Shown in pieces: positions 9,409 through 19,292 of a stretch of DNA of 64,000 nt. The stretch covers positions 1 through 64,000 of the forward strand of contig DATBFG010000079.1 of assembly GCA_036558645.1 (NCBI GenBank), written 5' to 3'. The DNA comes from DATBFG01 sp036558645 (lineage in GTDB: Bacteria; Acidobacteriota; Terriglobia; Terriglobales; Acidobacteriaceae). The position numbers and the translations under genes are program-made. The first letter of the stretch is position 1. The number at the start of each line of letters is the position of its first letter. The notes beneath the pieces are model-generated. The model did not search any database. It was not told the DNA's origin and saw nothing but the letters and a program-made list of their open reading frames with translations.

Positions 9409-11220
9409 ATGCAGTGGCAAATGAAACCCCGTCACTGGTTCACGCTGGCCGGATTGTTCCTGCTGATAGCGCTGGCCGTCATGGGACTGTTCGTTACGCG
9501 GGATACAGGAAAGCCTGTCTCAAAGAAGGGGCCACGCCAGCGCCTCGTCGACCAAAAGCCAATTGAGACTGCGCGCGCCTTGGCAGTAATGGCCAACGAC
9601 CAAGACGAGAGGCGCTACGCCCAGCAGGCCTTGCGAGTGGCAGACCATGAAGTTGATCTCGCCTTCAGCATTGCAATGCGCCAGGCAAAAGAACATCCGC
9701 CAAAACAGACACCGGAAGCGGCAGAACTGTATGCCCGTGTGAACCGAGCGCAGGCACAGATCAGCGCCGATCAGAGCATGATCGACGAGCTGAAGAAGGA
9801 ATTGAGCGAAGCTAAAGCTGAAAAAGCTTCTGAACTCCAGCAGCAATTCGACCTGGTGCAGGCGCAGATGGAGTTGGATCAGGACGAGTTGCAGGACGCA
9901 CAGGGAGACCTGGTTCGTTCCGGAGCCGATCCCCTCAGCAGGATTCAGCGTCAATTTGCGCGATACAAGGCTTCCCAAGAAGATGCCGCTAATACACAGG
10001 CACAGATTTTCTCAAAGGCGCAAGCCACGCTGCCAATGGATACTCTCGTGGATCAAGTGGTCGCGTGGCGCCAGCTGCAGCAAAAAGCGCGCCCTCTCCA
10101 GCAGGCAGGCGACGACGCTCAGTCAGCAGTCACTACCCTGAAACAGCAGCATGACGCACTGGAGAATCAGGGGGGATCCAATGCAGCGGGAGATACAAGC
10201 AAAGGAGCTTCTGCTGACAACAGCGCAAGCAAAACCGATACATCACGGTCGGTAATCGCTGCATTGCATCGATTGTCGGATCAACAGAAAGATCTCAGCG
10301 ATCTGGATAAGCAGATCCAAGATCAGCAAGAACTCGGTGAAATCTATGGAAATTGGCTCCTGCTAGTTCAATGGCACCAGAAGGCTGCCGTGCACGGCAT
10401 GATCCTGTCCGGGTTACAGATCCTGCTGATCGTGCTGGTGATCTACGGCTTCTCGCGGCTCATCGATCGTTATTTCAGCGAATTGAAGGCCGAGCGCATG
10501 CGACTGCGAACGTTGCGGATGATTGTCCGCTTCGCGGTACAGGCAATTGGTGTCTTGCTGATTTTCTTCGTAATACTGGGCGTGCCGAACCAGATGCCCA
10601 CCATCCTCGGCCTGGCAGGCGCGGGACTTACGGTTGCCCTGAAAGATTTCATAGTCGCATTCTTTGGATGGTTCGCCTTGATGGGAAGGAACGGCCTACG
10701 CGTCGGCGACTGGGTGGAGATCAATGGAGTGGTGGGTGAAGTGGTCGAAATTGGACTCCTGCGCACGGTTCTGCTGGAGACTGGGAATTGGACGGATGCT
10801 GGACATCCCACGGGCCGCAAAGTGGCATTCGTCAATAGTTTTGCTATTGAAGGACATTACTTCAATTTCTCCACCAGCGGGCAATGGTTGTGGGATGAGT
10901 TGCAAATCTTGGTGCCATCGTCGCAGGATCCGTACGCCGTTATTGATGCAATAAATAAGGTAGTAACGAGCGAGACCGAGGCAAATGCACGCACGGCCGA
11001 AGGTGAATGGAATCGCGCCATGTCTGGCCAGAGGATTCAGGCAGTCTCAGCCGCGCCAGCCATAAACCTGCGCCCCACGAGCGGAGGAGTCGAAGTTCAC
11101 ATCCGCTATATCACACGGGCAAGCGAGCGTTTCGCAACGCGCACCCGGCTCTATCAGGAGATCGTTCGAGTTCTGCATTCCAGCGGGGAACCAGTACAGG
11201 CGAACCCGTCGCGGTCTTAG
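9409..11220 (+). CDS. Large MscS-type mechanosensitive channel with periplasmic coiled coil
   Basis: About 603 residues from ATG 9409; TTG 9394 and ATG 9421 are alternatives, none with a strong SD. A signal-anchor helix lies near 10-29. A long Gln/Glu/Lys-rich coiled coil (about 90-310) follows, then helices near 325-345, 370-392 and 397-425. The last is the Gly/Ala-rich pore helix (TILGLAGAGLTVALKDFIVA) with MGRNGLRVGDWVEINGVVGE after it, the MscS beta-domain signature. The long extracytoplasmic region resembles MscK/YbdG-like members. Probably an osmotic safety valve in the inner membrane. Confidence 0.9.
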   Translation: MQWQMKPRHWFTLAGLFLLIALAVMGLFVTRDTGKPVSKKGPRQRLVDQKPIETARALAVMANDQDERRYAQQALRVADHEVDLAFSIAMRQAKEHPPKQTPEAAELYARVNRAQAQISADQSMIDELKKELSEAKAEKASELQQQFDLVQAQMELDQDELQDAQGDLVRSGADPLSRIQRQFARYKASQEDAANTQAQIFSKAQATLPMDTLVDQVVAWRQLQQKARPLQQAGDDAQSAVTTLKQQHDALENQGGSNAAGDTSKGASADNSASKTDTSRSVIAALHRLSDQQKDLSDLDKQIQDQQELGEIYGNWLLLVQWHQKAAVHGMILSGLQILLIVLVIYGFSRLIDRYFSELKAERMRLRTLRMIVRFAVQAIGVLLIFFVILGVPNQMPTILGLAGAGLTVALKDFIVAFFGWFALMGRNGLRVGDWVEINGVVGEVVEIGLLRTVLLETGNWTDAGHPTGRKVAFVNSFAIEGHYFNFSTSGQWLWDELQILVPSSQDPYAVIDAINKVVTSETEANARTAEGEWNRAMSGQRIQAVSAAPAINLRPTSGGVEVHIRYITRASERFATRTRLYQEIVRVLHSSGEPVQANPSRS

Positions 11221-11236
11221 AAGCCACAAGCTTGTC

Positions 11237-12001
11237 TCAGTCAATTACTTGAGAACCCGAGAACTTCCTTAGGAGATACTCTCGGATATTCTGCGGCAGA
11301 CGCGATTGCTTCAAGACTTCCAAGACCTGGCTTGGTGGGAGACTTCTCGCGAACTGCAGGGCTCGGGCCAGAGGCGTCTTTTCGTTACGTAATAATGCCA
11401 GCCGAATTTCGAGGCGATTCGACCACTTCGAATGCCGGCACACCGCATCAACAAAGGTGGCCGAAGCTGAGGAACGGCCAAGAGCCTTGACGACTCCGAC
11501 TTCAGTCAGACGCGGATTCTCTAGTGCTGCCTTGAAGACCCGTGCTTCAGCATCATGCAATAATGCGCCGGCAACACGGCCTGAGGCCCGTCGGGCGAGC
11601 GATAATCGCTCGCCGCTTGAAACCGCTTCCAAGCGGTCGATAAGGTGGTCTTCCGCGGTTCGCTTAATATCAGCGGGAACAGTTAACGCCAGCGCGACTT
11701 GCATCAGGTCGAAGGTAAAGAGTTGTCGTAAGAGCGGGAGTGTCAGATGGCGCGGAGCTTTTGGATGAAGGGTAACTGACAGCTTGACCTTTCTACTCTT
11801 CATCAGGGTGCCGAACTTCGAGAGGCGTTCGATCGCTTCGGATGGGAGATCAGGGCGCTTCAGCAAACTGAGCGCGTGATCCTCCGAGAGATTCGGGTCA
11901 AGAGTTATGAGTTCGATTGGACCGGAGACATTAGGTTGCGTGTCATCTGAAGGCATTGAGGCTGGGCTGGTTTCATTCGAGATGGAGTAGTCCTGAGCCA
12001 T
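11237..12001 (-). CDS. Unknown helical protein
   Basis: 254 residues, soluble, no signal peptide. After a polar N-terminus of about 40 residues the chain is mostly short amphipathic helices with repeating patterns (LSEDHALSLLKRPDLPSEAI; EARVFKAALENPRLTEVGVV; LEIRLALLRNEKTPLARALQ). This looks like a HEAT/DUF2336-type alpha-solenoid. I cannot place it in a family with confidence. The SD GGGAGAAG lies about 12 bases before the ATG. It converges on the MscS gene (16 bases between stops) and is 41 bases downstream of the NagK-like gene, so it may share that transcript. Confidence 0.7.
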   Translation of the reverse strand: MAQDYSISNETSPASMPSDDTQPNVSGPIELITLDPNLSEDHALSLLKRPDLPSEAIERLSKFGTLMKSRKVKLSVTLHPKAPRHLTLPLLRQLFTFDLMQVALALTVPADIKRTAEDHLIDRLEAVSSGERLSLARRASGRVAGALLHDAEARVFKAALENPRLTEVGVVKALGRSSASATFVDAVCRHSKWSNRLEIRLALLRNEKTPLARALQFARSLPPSQVLEVLKQSRLPQNIREYLLRKFSGSQVID

Positions 12002-12042
12002 TCTAGGTGAACTTCTCCCGCCCCAGACTTTCCCAAGTCAGT

Positions 12043-12945
12043 TCATTTCGCGTTACGTGCCAGCCATAGCGCGCCGTGAACTGGATCGCAAACGTCCGGA
12101 ATGAACTCGGCACTCGGGCAGATCAATCGCAATTCATTGTAGAAAACATCGCGAACAATTGAGCTGTGACGAAAGACACCTCCTGATACGGCCACGCGGG
12201 TAGGTACTGTCGGTGGCAACTTGCGCACAGCGATGGCGGCAATCTGGGCTAGCTCATGCCCGGCACGGCAGAGAACGTCGCGTGCGACCGCGTCTCCTGC
12301 ATCTGCCGTCTGGACAACGATGGGAAAGAGAACTGAAAACTCCGGCGGCGGAACAGCATTCCCTCTTCTTATAAGATCGGCGCGGTCTGAGAGATTCCAG
12401 GCGGCCAGCAACGCAGGAATGACTTGGCTGCTTCCTAGCTCGACGTCCTCAGCGCGTAGCGCAGCGCGAACCGCCTCGCAGCCAATCCAGTGCCCGGAAC
12501 CTTCGTCGGAAATGGCGAAGCCCCATCCTCCCACACGATGTGTCGTACCCTGTGCGTCGCGAGCGTAGGCAATGGATCCAGTGCCTGCGATCACGATTGT
12601 GCCGGGGCCCCCCGCAAAAGCCGATTCCATGGCTATCTCCATATCTCCCACAATGGAGACTTCACCTCTCACTGATTCATTAACTGCGCGTTGAACCCAG
12701 GCGCGAACTTCGGGATGTGCTGCGCCGGCCAGGCCGATACAAGTTCGCGATATTTGGGCAGGCGAACTGCCCGCAGAAGAGCAGAGATCACGGATTACGG
12801 ATGCTAGTGCCTGGGCTGCCTGCGCTTCGCCCACGCGGATGACATTGCTGGGTCCAGCCGTTGCGGTTGCAAGGATATGGTCTGTGTCGCCAATCACGCC
12901 CGTGGTCTTGGTCCCGCCTCCGTCAATGCCGAGATAGAAACTCAT
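12043..12945 (-). CDS. N-acetylglucosamine kinase-like BadF/BadG-family ATPase
   Basis: 300 residues of the ASKHA fold. The phosphate-1 loop is GIDGGGTKTTGVI at the N-terminus. IAGTGSIAYA forms the phosphate-2 region and GGWGFAISDEGSGHWIG is the signature of the eukaryotic-type NagK/BadF group. VAVSGGVFRHSSIV near 265 is the adenosine motif. The family contains N-acetylglucosamine and glucosamine kinases and radical-enzyme activases. The absence of Fe-S Cys pairs and the GGW motif favour a sugar kinase, perhaps in cell-wall amino-sugar recycling. Substrate is inferred, not seen. Confidence 0.85.
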   Translation of the reverse strand: MSFYLGIDGGGTKTTGVIGDTDHILATATAGPSNVIRVGEAQAAQALASVIRDLCSSAGSSPAQISRTCIGLAGAAHPEVRAWVQRAVNESVRGEVSIVGDMEIAMESAFAGGPGTIVIAGTGSIAYARDAQGTTHRVGGWGFAISDEGSGHWIGCEAVRAALRAEDVELGSSQVIPALLAAWNLSDRADLIRRGNAVPPPEFSVLFPIVVQTADAGDAVARDVLCRAGHELAQIAAIAVRKLPPTVPTRVAVSGGVFRHSSIVRDVFYNELRLICPSAEFIPDVCDPVHGALWLARNAK

Positions 12946-12986
12946 GGCGTAGTTCTATCACATGAGGATTGTTGGCCTGATAGCGA

Positions 12987-12996
12987 GTGACGTCAC
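12987..12996. promoter_or_regulatory. 10-bp palindrome GTGACGTCAC in divergent promoter region
   Basis: Perfect palindrome located 42 bases upstream of the NagK-like start and 87 upstream of the aminotransferase start. Its half site matches the GTGAC halves at 25346 and 25441 but with no spacer. Possible operator; chance occurrence cannot be excluded. Confidence 0.25.
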
Positions 12997-13082
12997 GCCG
13001 CCTTGTGATGTCGGTACCTGACAAGTGTGTCCAGAGGAGGAAGAATGAATGGGAGAATCACGGAAGGCCAGCGGGGGTTATA

Positions 13083-14291
13083 ATGACAAACCTTGCCACT
13101 ATGGAACCGATTACGCAATACGAACTTCGCTTGGCCGAGCGCATGTCGCGTCTCGGCACTGAAACCGCTTTCGAAGTCCTGAACAAGGCGCGTGCTTTGG
13201 AGCGCCAGGGCAAGAAGATTGTCCACCTCGAAATCGGGGAGCCGGATTTTGACACCCCCAGCAATGTGGTCGAGGCAGGTATCACTGCCCTACGCAAAGG
13301 ATGGACACACTACGGCCCTTCGGCAGGCCTTCCCGAGCTGCGGCAAGCGATTGCGGAAGAGGTGAGCAAAACCAGGAGAATTGAAGTTTCCCCGGATGAA
13401 GTGGTGGTGGTGCCGGGCGGCAAGCCGATCATCTTCTTTTCTATTCTGGCGTTGGCCGATATTGGGGATGAGATCATCTATCCCAATCCCGGATTTCCTA
13501 TTTACGAGTCCATGATTCGCTACGCCGGGGCACGGCCCGTCCCCATTCAGTTACATGAGGACAAGGATTTCGGGCTGGATGTGGACGAACTGACATCTCT
13601 CATCAGCGATAAGACACGGCTGATTATTCTGAATTCGCCGCAGAACCCTACTGGCGGCGTGCTCAACAAACAGGACATCCTGGACATTGCCGAAGCGATT
13701 GGCGACCGCAACATCCCGATTCTTTCCGACGAAATATACAGCCGGCTGATTTTTGAGGGCGAGCATTATTCAATCATGAGCGTGCCGGGATTCAAGGATC
13801 GCACCATATTGTTGGATGGATTTTCAAAGACGTATGCAATGACAGGGTGGCGCATGGGATACGGCGTCATGCGAACAGATCTCGCCGCGCATCTGACACG
13901 CCTGATGACAAACTCGAACTCTTGCACCGCAAGCTTCACGCAGATTGCTGGAATCGAGGCGCTGCGAGGGGATCAATCGTCAGTGGAGCGGATGTGTAAG
14001 GAATTCCAGCGCCGCCGCGACGCTTTCGTCGCGGGATTGAACAAGATCAAAGGATTTTCCTGCCGCCTGCCCAAAGGCGCGTTTTACGTGTTCCCGAACA
14101 TCACGAAGACGGGCTGGAGTTCGAAGAAATTGGCCGATGCATTGCTGGACGAGGCCGGAGTGGCCTGTTTGTCAGGAACGGCCTTTGGAGAATTCGGGGA
14201 AGGCTACTTGCGCTTCAGCGTAGCAAACTCGCTTGAGAACTTGAATGATGCGCTGGCGCGTGTCGACGAGTGGACAAGGAAGAATTTGTAG
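13083..14291 (+). CDS. Class I/II PLP-dependent aminotransferase (aspartate aminotransferase-like)
   Basis: 402 residues from ATG 13083, preceded by GGGGG; an upstream ATG extends the frame without family-like sequence. Fold-type I markers: EIGEPDFDTPSNV near 50, YGPSAGLPELRQAIA near 80, NSPQNPTGGV near 180, SDEIYSRLIF near 215 and the PLP Schiff-base Lys in LLDGFSKTYAMTGWRMGY near 245. The substrate-binding Arg sits in YLRFSVANSLENL near the C-terminus. The subgroup includes aspartate, alanine and LL-DAP-like aminotransferases. Substrate specificity is unresolved. Confidence 0.92.
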   Translation: MTNLATMEPITQYELRLAERMSRLGTETAFEVLNKARALERQGKKIVHLEIGEPDFDTPSNVVEAGITALRKGWTHYGPSAGLPELRQAIAEEVSKTRRIEVSPDEVVVVPGGKPIIFFSILALADIGDEIIYPNPGFPIYESMIRYAGARPVPIQLHEDKDFGLDVDELTSLISDKTRLIILNSPQNPTGGVLNKQDILDIAEAIGDRNIPILSDEIYSRLIFEGEHYSIMSVPGFKDRTILLDGFSKTYAMTGWRMGYGVMRTDLAAHLTRLMTNSNSCTASFTQIAGIEALRGDQSSVERMCKEFQRRRDAFVAGLNKIKGFSCRLPKGAFYVFPNITKTGWSSKKLADALLDEAGVACLSGTAFGEFGEGYLRFSVANSLENLNDALARVDEWTRKNL

Positions 14292-14320
14292 CTAGCTGTT
14301 ATCTCAGCAACCGACTTTTA

Positions 14321-14821
14321 GTGGCATCGAAGAAGAAACCCGTCGCGCCGAAAGCATCCCGTCCCTACATGCCGGAGTACGGCATCCCAAAGAGCAAGCA
14401 AGGCCTGCTCTCCTGGAGTTGGGCAGAACAGCGCCTGAAAACTTCCCACAACTACTGGATTTCGACGGTTAAGCCGGATGGGTCGCCACATGCCATGGTG
14501 GTCTGGGGACTTTGGCTAAACGGTGCGTTCTACTTCAGTACGGGACGAAAATCACGCAAAGCTAAGAATCTGGCGGCGAATCCCCACTGCGTGATCGGAA
14601 CCGAAAAGGCTAACGAAGCAGTGGTGGTGGAGGGCACGGCGGCTATGACCAAGGATGCAGCAATCCTAAAGCAATTTGTGACCCTCTATCAGAGGAAGTA
14701 CGAATGGAACATGGAGAACTTCGGCGAACCGGTCTATGTGGTCACGCCCGTGCGCGCATTTGGCCTGTACGAGAAGAAGTTCATGGGCAGTGCAACCCGT
14801 TGGGAGTTCGGCAAACAGTAG
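14321..14821 (+). CDS. Pyridoxamine 5'-phosphate oxidase-fold protein
   Basis: 166 residues from GTG 14321; a longer frame starts at GTG 14270 inside the aminotransferase gene (22-base overlap) and may be used instead. Neither has a clear SD. The split-barrel signature is HNYWISTVKPDGSPHAMVVW, then GAFYFSTGRKSRKAKNLAAN and EAVVVEGTAAM. These are typical of FMN- or F420-binding PPOX proteins. It follows the aminotransferase by about 30 bases or overlaps it, so cotranscription is likely. The basic N-terminus (KKKPVAPKASR) is unusual. Reaction unknown. Confidence 0.82.
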   Translation: MASKKKPVAPKASRPYMPEYGIPKSKQGLLSWSWAEQRLKTSHNYWISTVKPDGSPHAMVVWGLWLNGAFYFSTGRKSRKAKNLAANPHCVIGTEKANEAVVVEGTAAMTKDAAILKQFVTLYQRKYEWNMENFGEPVYVVTPVRAFGLYEKKFMGSATRWEFGKQ

Positions 14822-15033
14822 CTAACTAAGGCTGTCTTATTCCGATCGGGTGCCTTTTACCCGCGTAATTCCTCCGCGTCGAACTCATCCTTTTCCTTGA
14901 GAAAGATGCCTTAAATCCACCGAATCGCGTATTCGTCACGCGCCTATGTGATTGCCCTCACTGCCTGCTGAGACATTCGCGACTAGGCTGAACTCGCGGA
15001 AAACCCCTGTCTCAGTCTTGTGGAGGTTGAATC

Positions 15034-17091
15034 ATGGCAATCAGAAACTTCATGAATGGAAGCGTGGTTCACAACTATTCGATCGCCGATCTAAAAGATG
15101 CTGCACGGCGGATGCGCGGTTACAACCTGGTTGCACTCTGTGCAGCAGGTTCCGGACATGCCGGAGGAACGCTTTCCATCATGGACATTGCCGCAGCGCT
15201 GTATCTCCGCGTTGCCGACCATGATCCGCAGAATCCTTACTGGGAGAACCGCGACCGGATCGTCTGGTCGACGGGACACAAGGCTCCTAGCCTGTACCTG
15301 GGCCTTGCCTTTGCGGGTTTCTGCCCTATCGACGATGTGGTGTTGCTCCGGAAGCTGTGGTCGCCGTACCAGGGACATCCGCACTGGCTTAAGTTGTCGG
15401 GCGTTGAGGTCTCTACCGGTTCTCTGGGGCAAGGATTGAGTTTGTCAGTTGGCATCGCACTGTCAGGGAAACTCAGCAATCGGCCGTTCAAGACCTTCTG
15501 CATCATGGGGGATGGCGAACAGCAAGAGGGGCAAATCTGGGAAGCTGCCATGGAAGCTTCTCACCATAATCTCAACAACCTGATCGGAATCGTGGATTGT
15601 AACCGGCTGCAGATCGACGGAAAAGTATCAGAGGTGATGAACGTCGAGCCGCTGGATGAGAAATACAGAAGCTTCGGATGGGAAGTCATCCGGATCGACG
15701 GCCATGATATGCAGCAAGTTGTAGATGGCCTGGAAAAAGCGAAGAACACTCAGGGCAAGCCCACGGTCATTCTGGCCGAGACCATTAAGGGCAAGGGAGT
15801 GAGTTTTATGGAGGACCAGGCCGGGTGGCATGGAAGGGCACCAACGGTTGAAGAGTTGAGGAAAGGTTTGAGCGAGTTACAGCTTTCCAGCGAGATTCCT
15901 TATGCAGCCTTGCTTCAGAAGGCGCAACAGTACCAGGATGAAGTTGATCGCCGTTTGGACAACAAGATGCCCAAGTTCAGCAGAGATTACTGGTGGAACG
16001 CTCCAACTGAGATGAAAGTGAAAATGGAACCAACGCGAAAGGGGTTTGGGCAGTCTCTCGCGGAAAACGGTGACGATGAACGTGTGGTCTGCCTTGGGCT
16101 GGACATATCGGGTTCGATCACCATCAGCGATTTCTATACGTCAAAGCCGGAACGCAAGCGCCGATGGATCAGCATGGGAATCGCAGAGCAGTCAGCAACG
16201 TCGGTGGCCGCGGGTCTGGCCAAAGAGGGATACTTGCCGGTGCTGGGAACGTATGCGACGTTCGCGGCCGCGCGCAATCTTGATCAAATCCGCACATCGG
16301 TGTGCTACGGAAATTTCAACGTCATGATTGCAGGAGCTCACGGGGGAGTCTCTGTGGGTCCCGATGGCGCTACGCATCAGGCTCTCGAAGATCTGTTCGC
16401 AATGTGCGGGCTTCCGAACATGTCGGTTGTGGTGCCATGTGATGCCGTCGAGACGCAGAAGGCAACGACCTACTTGCTGCTGAAGCATGAGGGACCTAAG
16501 TACATACGCTTTGCGCGGGAGGCTACGCCTATTGTCACGAACAATCAGACACCATTTATTTTTGGTCATGCCAATGTCATACGATTCAGGCGGCCAGCGG
16601 ACAATTTCGCCGACGCCTTCGAGACGACTTTGGGGGCGACATATCAAAATGAAGACGAGGATCTCACGATCGTGGCATGCGGCCCCATGGTCCCAGAGGC
16701 CATGCGGGCAGCGTGGATCCTGAAGCAGGAGTTTGGCTACGAAACTCGCGTTATCAACATGCACACGTTGAAGCCAATTGACGAAGCAACAATTGTGAGC
16801 GCCGCAAAAGGGACGGGTGTCATCCTTACCGCAGAGGAACACCAGATCGGATCTCTGGCGTGGCCGGTCAGCAATATCATCACCAGGACAACTCAGCTTT
16901 ACGGCACACCGGTGATTACGAGTGCCATCGGAGTGAAGGATCGCTTCGGCGATTCAGGGGCTCCATGGGAACTGATCAAGGAATTTGAAGTTAGTGCGGA
17001 GCACATTGCGCAAAAGGCCGCTCAACTGATGGAAATCAAGAGAGGCTCGCGTGCTAGGAAGCAAGAACTGGAATTTGCAGAAACGCGGTAA
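15034..17091 (+). CDS. Transketolase
   Basis: 685 residues, full length in one chain (not the split N/C form). ATG 15034 follows GGAGG. The TPP domain shows GSGHAGGTLSIMDIAAALYL near 38, STGSLGQGLSLSVGIALSG near 128 and the TPP motif GDGEQQEGQIWEAA near 157. The pyrimidine domain has the catalytic Glu in GIAEQSATSVAAGLAKEGY near 387, with HGGVSVGPDGATHQALEDL after it. The C-terminal domain is complete. It transfers two-carbon ketol units in the pentose-phosphate pathway. The N-terminal 15 residues (MAIRNFMNGSVVHNY) are an unusual short leader. Confidence 0.93.
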   Translation: MAIRNFMNGSVVHNYSIADLKDAARRMRGYNLVALCAAGSGHAGGTLSIMDIAAALYLRVADHDPQNPYWENRDRIVWSTGHKAPSLYLGLAFAGFCPIDDVVLLRKLWSPYQGHPHWLKLSGVEVSTGSLGQGLSLSVGIALSGKLSNRPFKTFCIMGDGEQQEGQIWEAAMEASHHNLNNLIGIVDCNRLQIDGKVSEVMNVEPLDEKYRSFGWEVIRIDGHDMQQVVDGLEKAKNTQGKPTVILAETIKGKGVSFMEDQAGWHGRAPTVEELRKGLSELQLSSEIPYAALLQKAQQYQDEVDRRLDNKMPKFSRDYWWNAPTEMKVKMEPTRKGFGQSLAENGDDERVVCLGLDISGSITISDFYTSKPERKRRWISMGIAEQSATSVAAGLAKEGYLPVLGTYATFAAARNLDQIRTSVCYGNFNVMIAGAHGGVSVGPDGATHQALEDLFAMCGLPNMSVVVPCDAVETQKATTYLLLKHEGPKYIRFAREATPIVTNNQTPFIFGHANVIRFRRPADNFADAFETTLGATYQNEDEDLTIVACGPMVPEAMRAAWILKQEFGYETRVINMHTLKPIDEATIVSAAKGTGVILTAEEHQIGSLAWPVSNIITRTTQLYGTPVITSAIGVKDRFGDSGAPWELIKEFEVSAEHIAQKAAQLMEIKRGSRARKQELEFAETR

Positions 17092-17116
17092 TCTGCTCCC
17101 GGAACAAACTGGAAGA

Positions 17117-17935
17117 TCAGATAAACGACTTCATACAAAAAACACTTCCTCCCGACTTTTCGAATTCGGAGGTATTGACCAGCACGGGAGTAAGTCCTTC
17201 TTGCTTCAGGATGGCACTTAGGTTCTCCGTCAGACGCGGTGTGATGTAGCGGCCGTTGGCGACGATGCCATTGCCCATGAATTGCTGGGCTTCGTCGCGG
17301 GTCAGCTCATGTACGCGCATCCAGCCCTGGCGCAACTCGGCCAGCGAGTCCGGCGCGAAGGCGCCCGCATAGATGAGCACCGCGTCTTTATTTAGCGGGC
17401 AGAGGCAGGTGTCCAGGTGATAGCAGTGGTCGTCGATCAAGTGCAGCGGGATCACGGGAATGCCTAACTCCTGCATGGCGGCGGCGAATTTCTTCACGCC
17501 GCCCAAGGTCGAGCGGAATCCGTATCCTGCCCAGATCTTCGAACGATCGGGATGCCAAAGCAGGTCACCGTGTCCTTCGAGATACTCTCCCTTGAGATCG
17601 AGAGCGAGGACTTTGTATCCTCGCTTTTCGAACCAGTCGACATAAAACAGCACTTCTTTTTGGCGGATCAGGTAACGCATTTCGCTGGGCACGATGAACT
17701 TGCCGATCTTCGGACTCTCGCCGACGAAGACTTGGTTAGCGGCGAAGACCATATCTTCAAGGTCTTTCACAGGCGCAATCGTTTCAACTTGTACTCCGGC
17801 ATCTTCCAACGCGCCACGCAAGGCTTCCCACTGATGCTGGGCCAAAACGTGGTCGATGGGGTGGCGCATGTGGACGTTCTTTACTTCGCGTACGTCGAAA
17901 AATGTTGGAGGACACATCAGGACACGGGTGGTCAT
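17117..17935 (-). CDS. DDAH-like amidinohydrolase (arginine or methylarginine to citrulline/ornithine)
   Basis: 272 residues from ATG 17935; an upstream in-frame ATG has no family-like sequence. The guanidine-modifying fold shows MCPPTFFDVREVKNVHM at the start, FAANQVFVGE near 70, EGHGDLLWH near 122, the catalytic His in CYHLDTCLCPLNKDAVL near 175 and the nucleophile Cys in GGSVFCMKSFI at the extreme C-terminus. Relatives are dimethylarginine dimethylaminohydrolase, arginine deiminase and the catalytic domain of arginine dihydrolase. Last gene of a minus-strand operon with ornithine and carbamoyl-phosphate enzymes, which favours a role in arginine-type degradation. The exact substrate is inferred. 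Confidence 0.85.
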   Translation of the reverse strand: MTTRVLMCPPTFFDVREVKNVHMRHPIDHVLAQHQWEALRGALEDAGVQVETIAPVKDLEDMVFAANQVFVGESPKIGKFIVPSEMRYLIRQKEVLFYVDWFEKRGYKVLALDLKGEYLEGHGDLLWHPDRSKIWAGYGFRSTLGGVKKFAAAMQELGIPVIPLHLIDDHCYHLDTCLCPLNKDAVLIYAGAFAPDSLAELRQGWMRVHELTRDEAQQFMGNGIVANGRYITPRLTENLSAILKQEGLTPVLVNTSEFEKSGGSVFCMKSFI

Positions 17936-18031
17936 CGGAGATGATGATAACCCGCCGTAACAGCAGAGTTCCAGCCACGGCATTGTGTGCAGACGCGGGC
18001 AGATGGGCCGCACCCACGCAAGCCAAAGTGT

Positions 18032-19246
18032 TTAGTGTTTCTCGATCACTTTCTTGATCCGTTCAAACGCCCAATCAATCTCCTCACGCTGGATTGTGAG
18101 GGGCGGCGCGATGCGAATGACATGGTCGTGTGTCTCTTTGCAAAGCAATCCCTCACGTTTCAGGGCTTCGCAATAAGGCCTGGCCGGACTGTGTAGTTCG
18201 ATTCCGATCCAGAGACCGATACCGCGTACTTCCTTCAGGTCGTCACTTCGCAGCACCCTCAGCTTGTCCAAGAAATATGCACCCATCTTCGCAGAGCGTT
18301 CGACCATCTGCTCTTCCACAAGAACCTTTAAGGCCGTGCGAGCTACTGCGCAGCCTAGAGGATTTCCGCCGAAGGTACTGCCATGATCGCCGGGCCTGTA
18401 GACACCCAAAATTTCCTTTGATGACAACACAGCTGATACTGGATAGAACCCGCCCGCCAAAGCCTTCCCGACAACGAGGAGGTCCGGGGTGATGCCCTCG
18501 TGCAAGTAGGCAAACAGCTTTCCGGTGCGGCCGAGTCCGGACTGAATTTCGTCAGTCATGAGAAGAACCCGATTTGTACGGCAGATCTCGGCGGCTTCCT
18601 TCAGAAATCCCTTAGGTGGAATGACAATGCCGGCTTCTCCCTGCACCGGCTCGACCAGGAAGGCACAGGTGTTTGGCGTGATCGCCTGCCGCAACGCGTT
18701 AGCATCGCCGAATGGGATGATCTTGAATCCGGGTGTAAAGGGACCAAAGCCGTCGCGATATTGGTCGTCCGTGGAGAAGCTGACAATGGTCACCGTTCGT
18801 CCATGAAAATTGTTAGCGCAAACGATGATTTCGGCCTTGCCTTCCGGAATGCCTTTGACCTTGTAGCCCCACTTGCGGGCGGTCTTCACAGCGGTTTCGA
18901 CCGCTTCAGCGCCGGAGTTCATTGGCAGCGCCATGTCAAACCCCGTGAGTTCGTGCAACTCCTTATATAGGAGAGGCAGCTGGTCATTGCGGAAGGCGCG
19001 CGACGTCAGAGTAACTTTGTGTGCCTGCTCGATGAGCGTCTTCAGAATTTTCGGATGACAGTGTCCCTGGTTGACGGCGGAATAGGCGGCCAGGCAATCC
19101 AGATATTTCTTGCCTTCCACGTCATAAACCCACACGCCTTCAGCCCGCTCAAGGACCACATCAAGCGGGTGATAGTTATGAGCTCCGTAGCTGTTTTCTA
19201 GATCGACAAAATCCAGCGTTCGAAGACTTTCATCAATGAGCGGCAT
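18032..19246 (-). CDS. rocD: Ornithine--oxo-acid aminotransferase
   Basis: 404 residues, class III aminotransferase. Features: VWVYDVEGKKYLDCLAAYSA near 35, NSGAEAVETAVKTARKWGY near 110, LLMTDEIQSGLGRTGKLFA near 230, the PLP Lys in VVGKALAGGFYPVSAVL near 260 and GSTFGGNPLGCAVA near 290. The ornithine-aminotransferase subgroup is indicated by the early ENSYGAHNYHPLDVVL. It makes glutamate semialdehyde from ornithine and 2-oxoglutarate. SD GAGAGGG lies just before the ATG. Placed between the amidinohydrolase and the carbamoyltransferases, it would drain ornithine from arginine breakdown. Confidence 0.93.
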   Translation of the reverse strand: MPLIDESLRTLDFVDLENSYGAHNYHPLDVVLERAEGVWVYDVEGKKYLDCLAAYSAVNQGHCHPKILKTLIEQAHKVTLTSRAFRNDQLPLLYKELHELTGFDMALPMNSGAEAVETAVKTARKWGYKVKGIPEGKAEIIVCANNFHGRTVTIVSFSTDDQYRDGFGPFTPGFKIIPFGDANALRQAITPNTCAFLVEPVQGEAGIVIPPKGFLKEAAEICRTNRVLLMTDEIQSGLGRTGKLFAYLHEGITPDLLVVGKALAGGFYPVSAVLSSKEILGVYRPGDHGSTFGGNPLGCAVARTALKVLVEEQMVERSAKMGAYFLDKLRVLRSDDLKEVRGIGLWIGIELHSPARPYCEALKREGLLCKETHDHVIRIAPPLTIQREEIDWAFERIKKVIEKH

Positions 19247-19292
19247 GATTCCCTCTCTTACAATTCAAAGCGTTTCTCGGGTGTTGCGACGA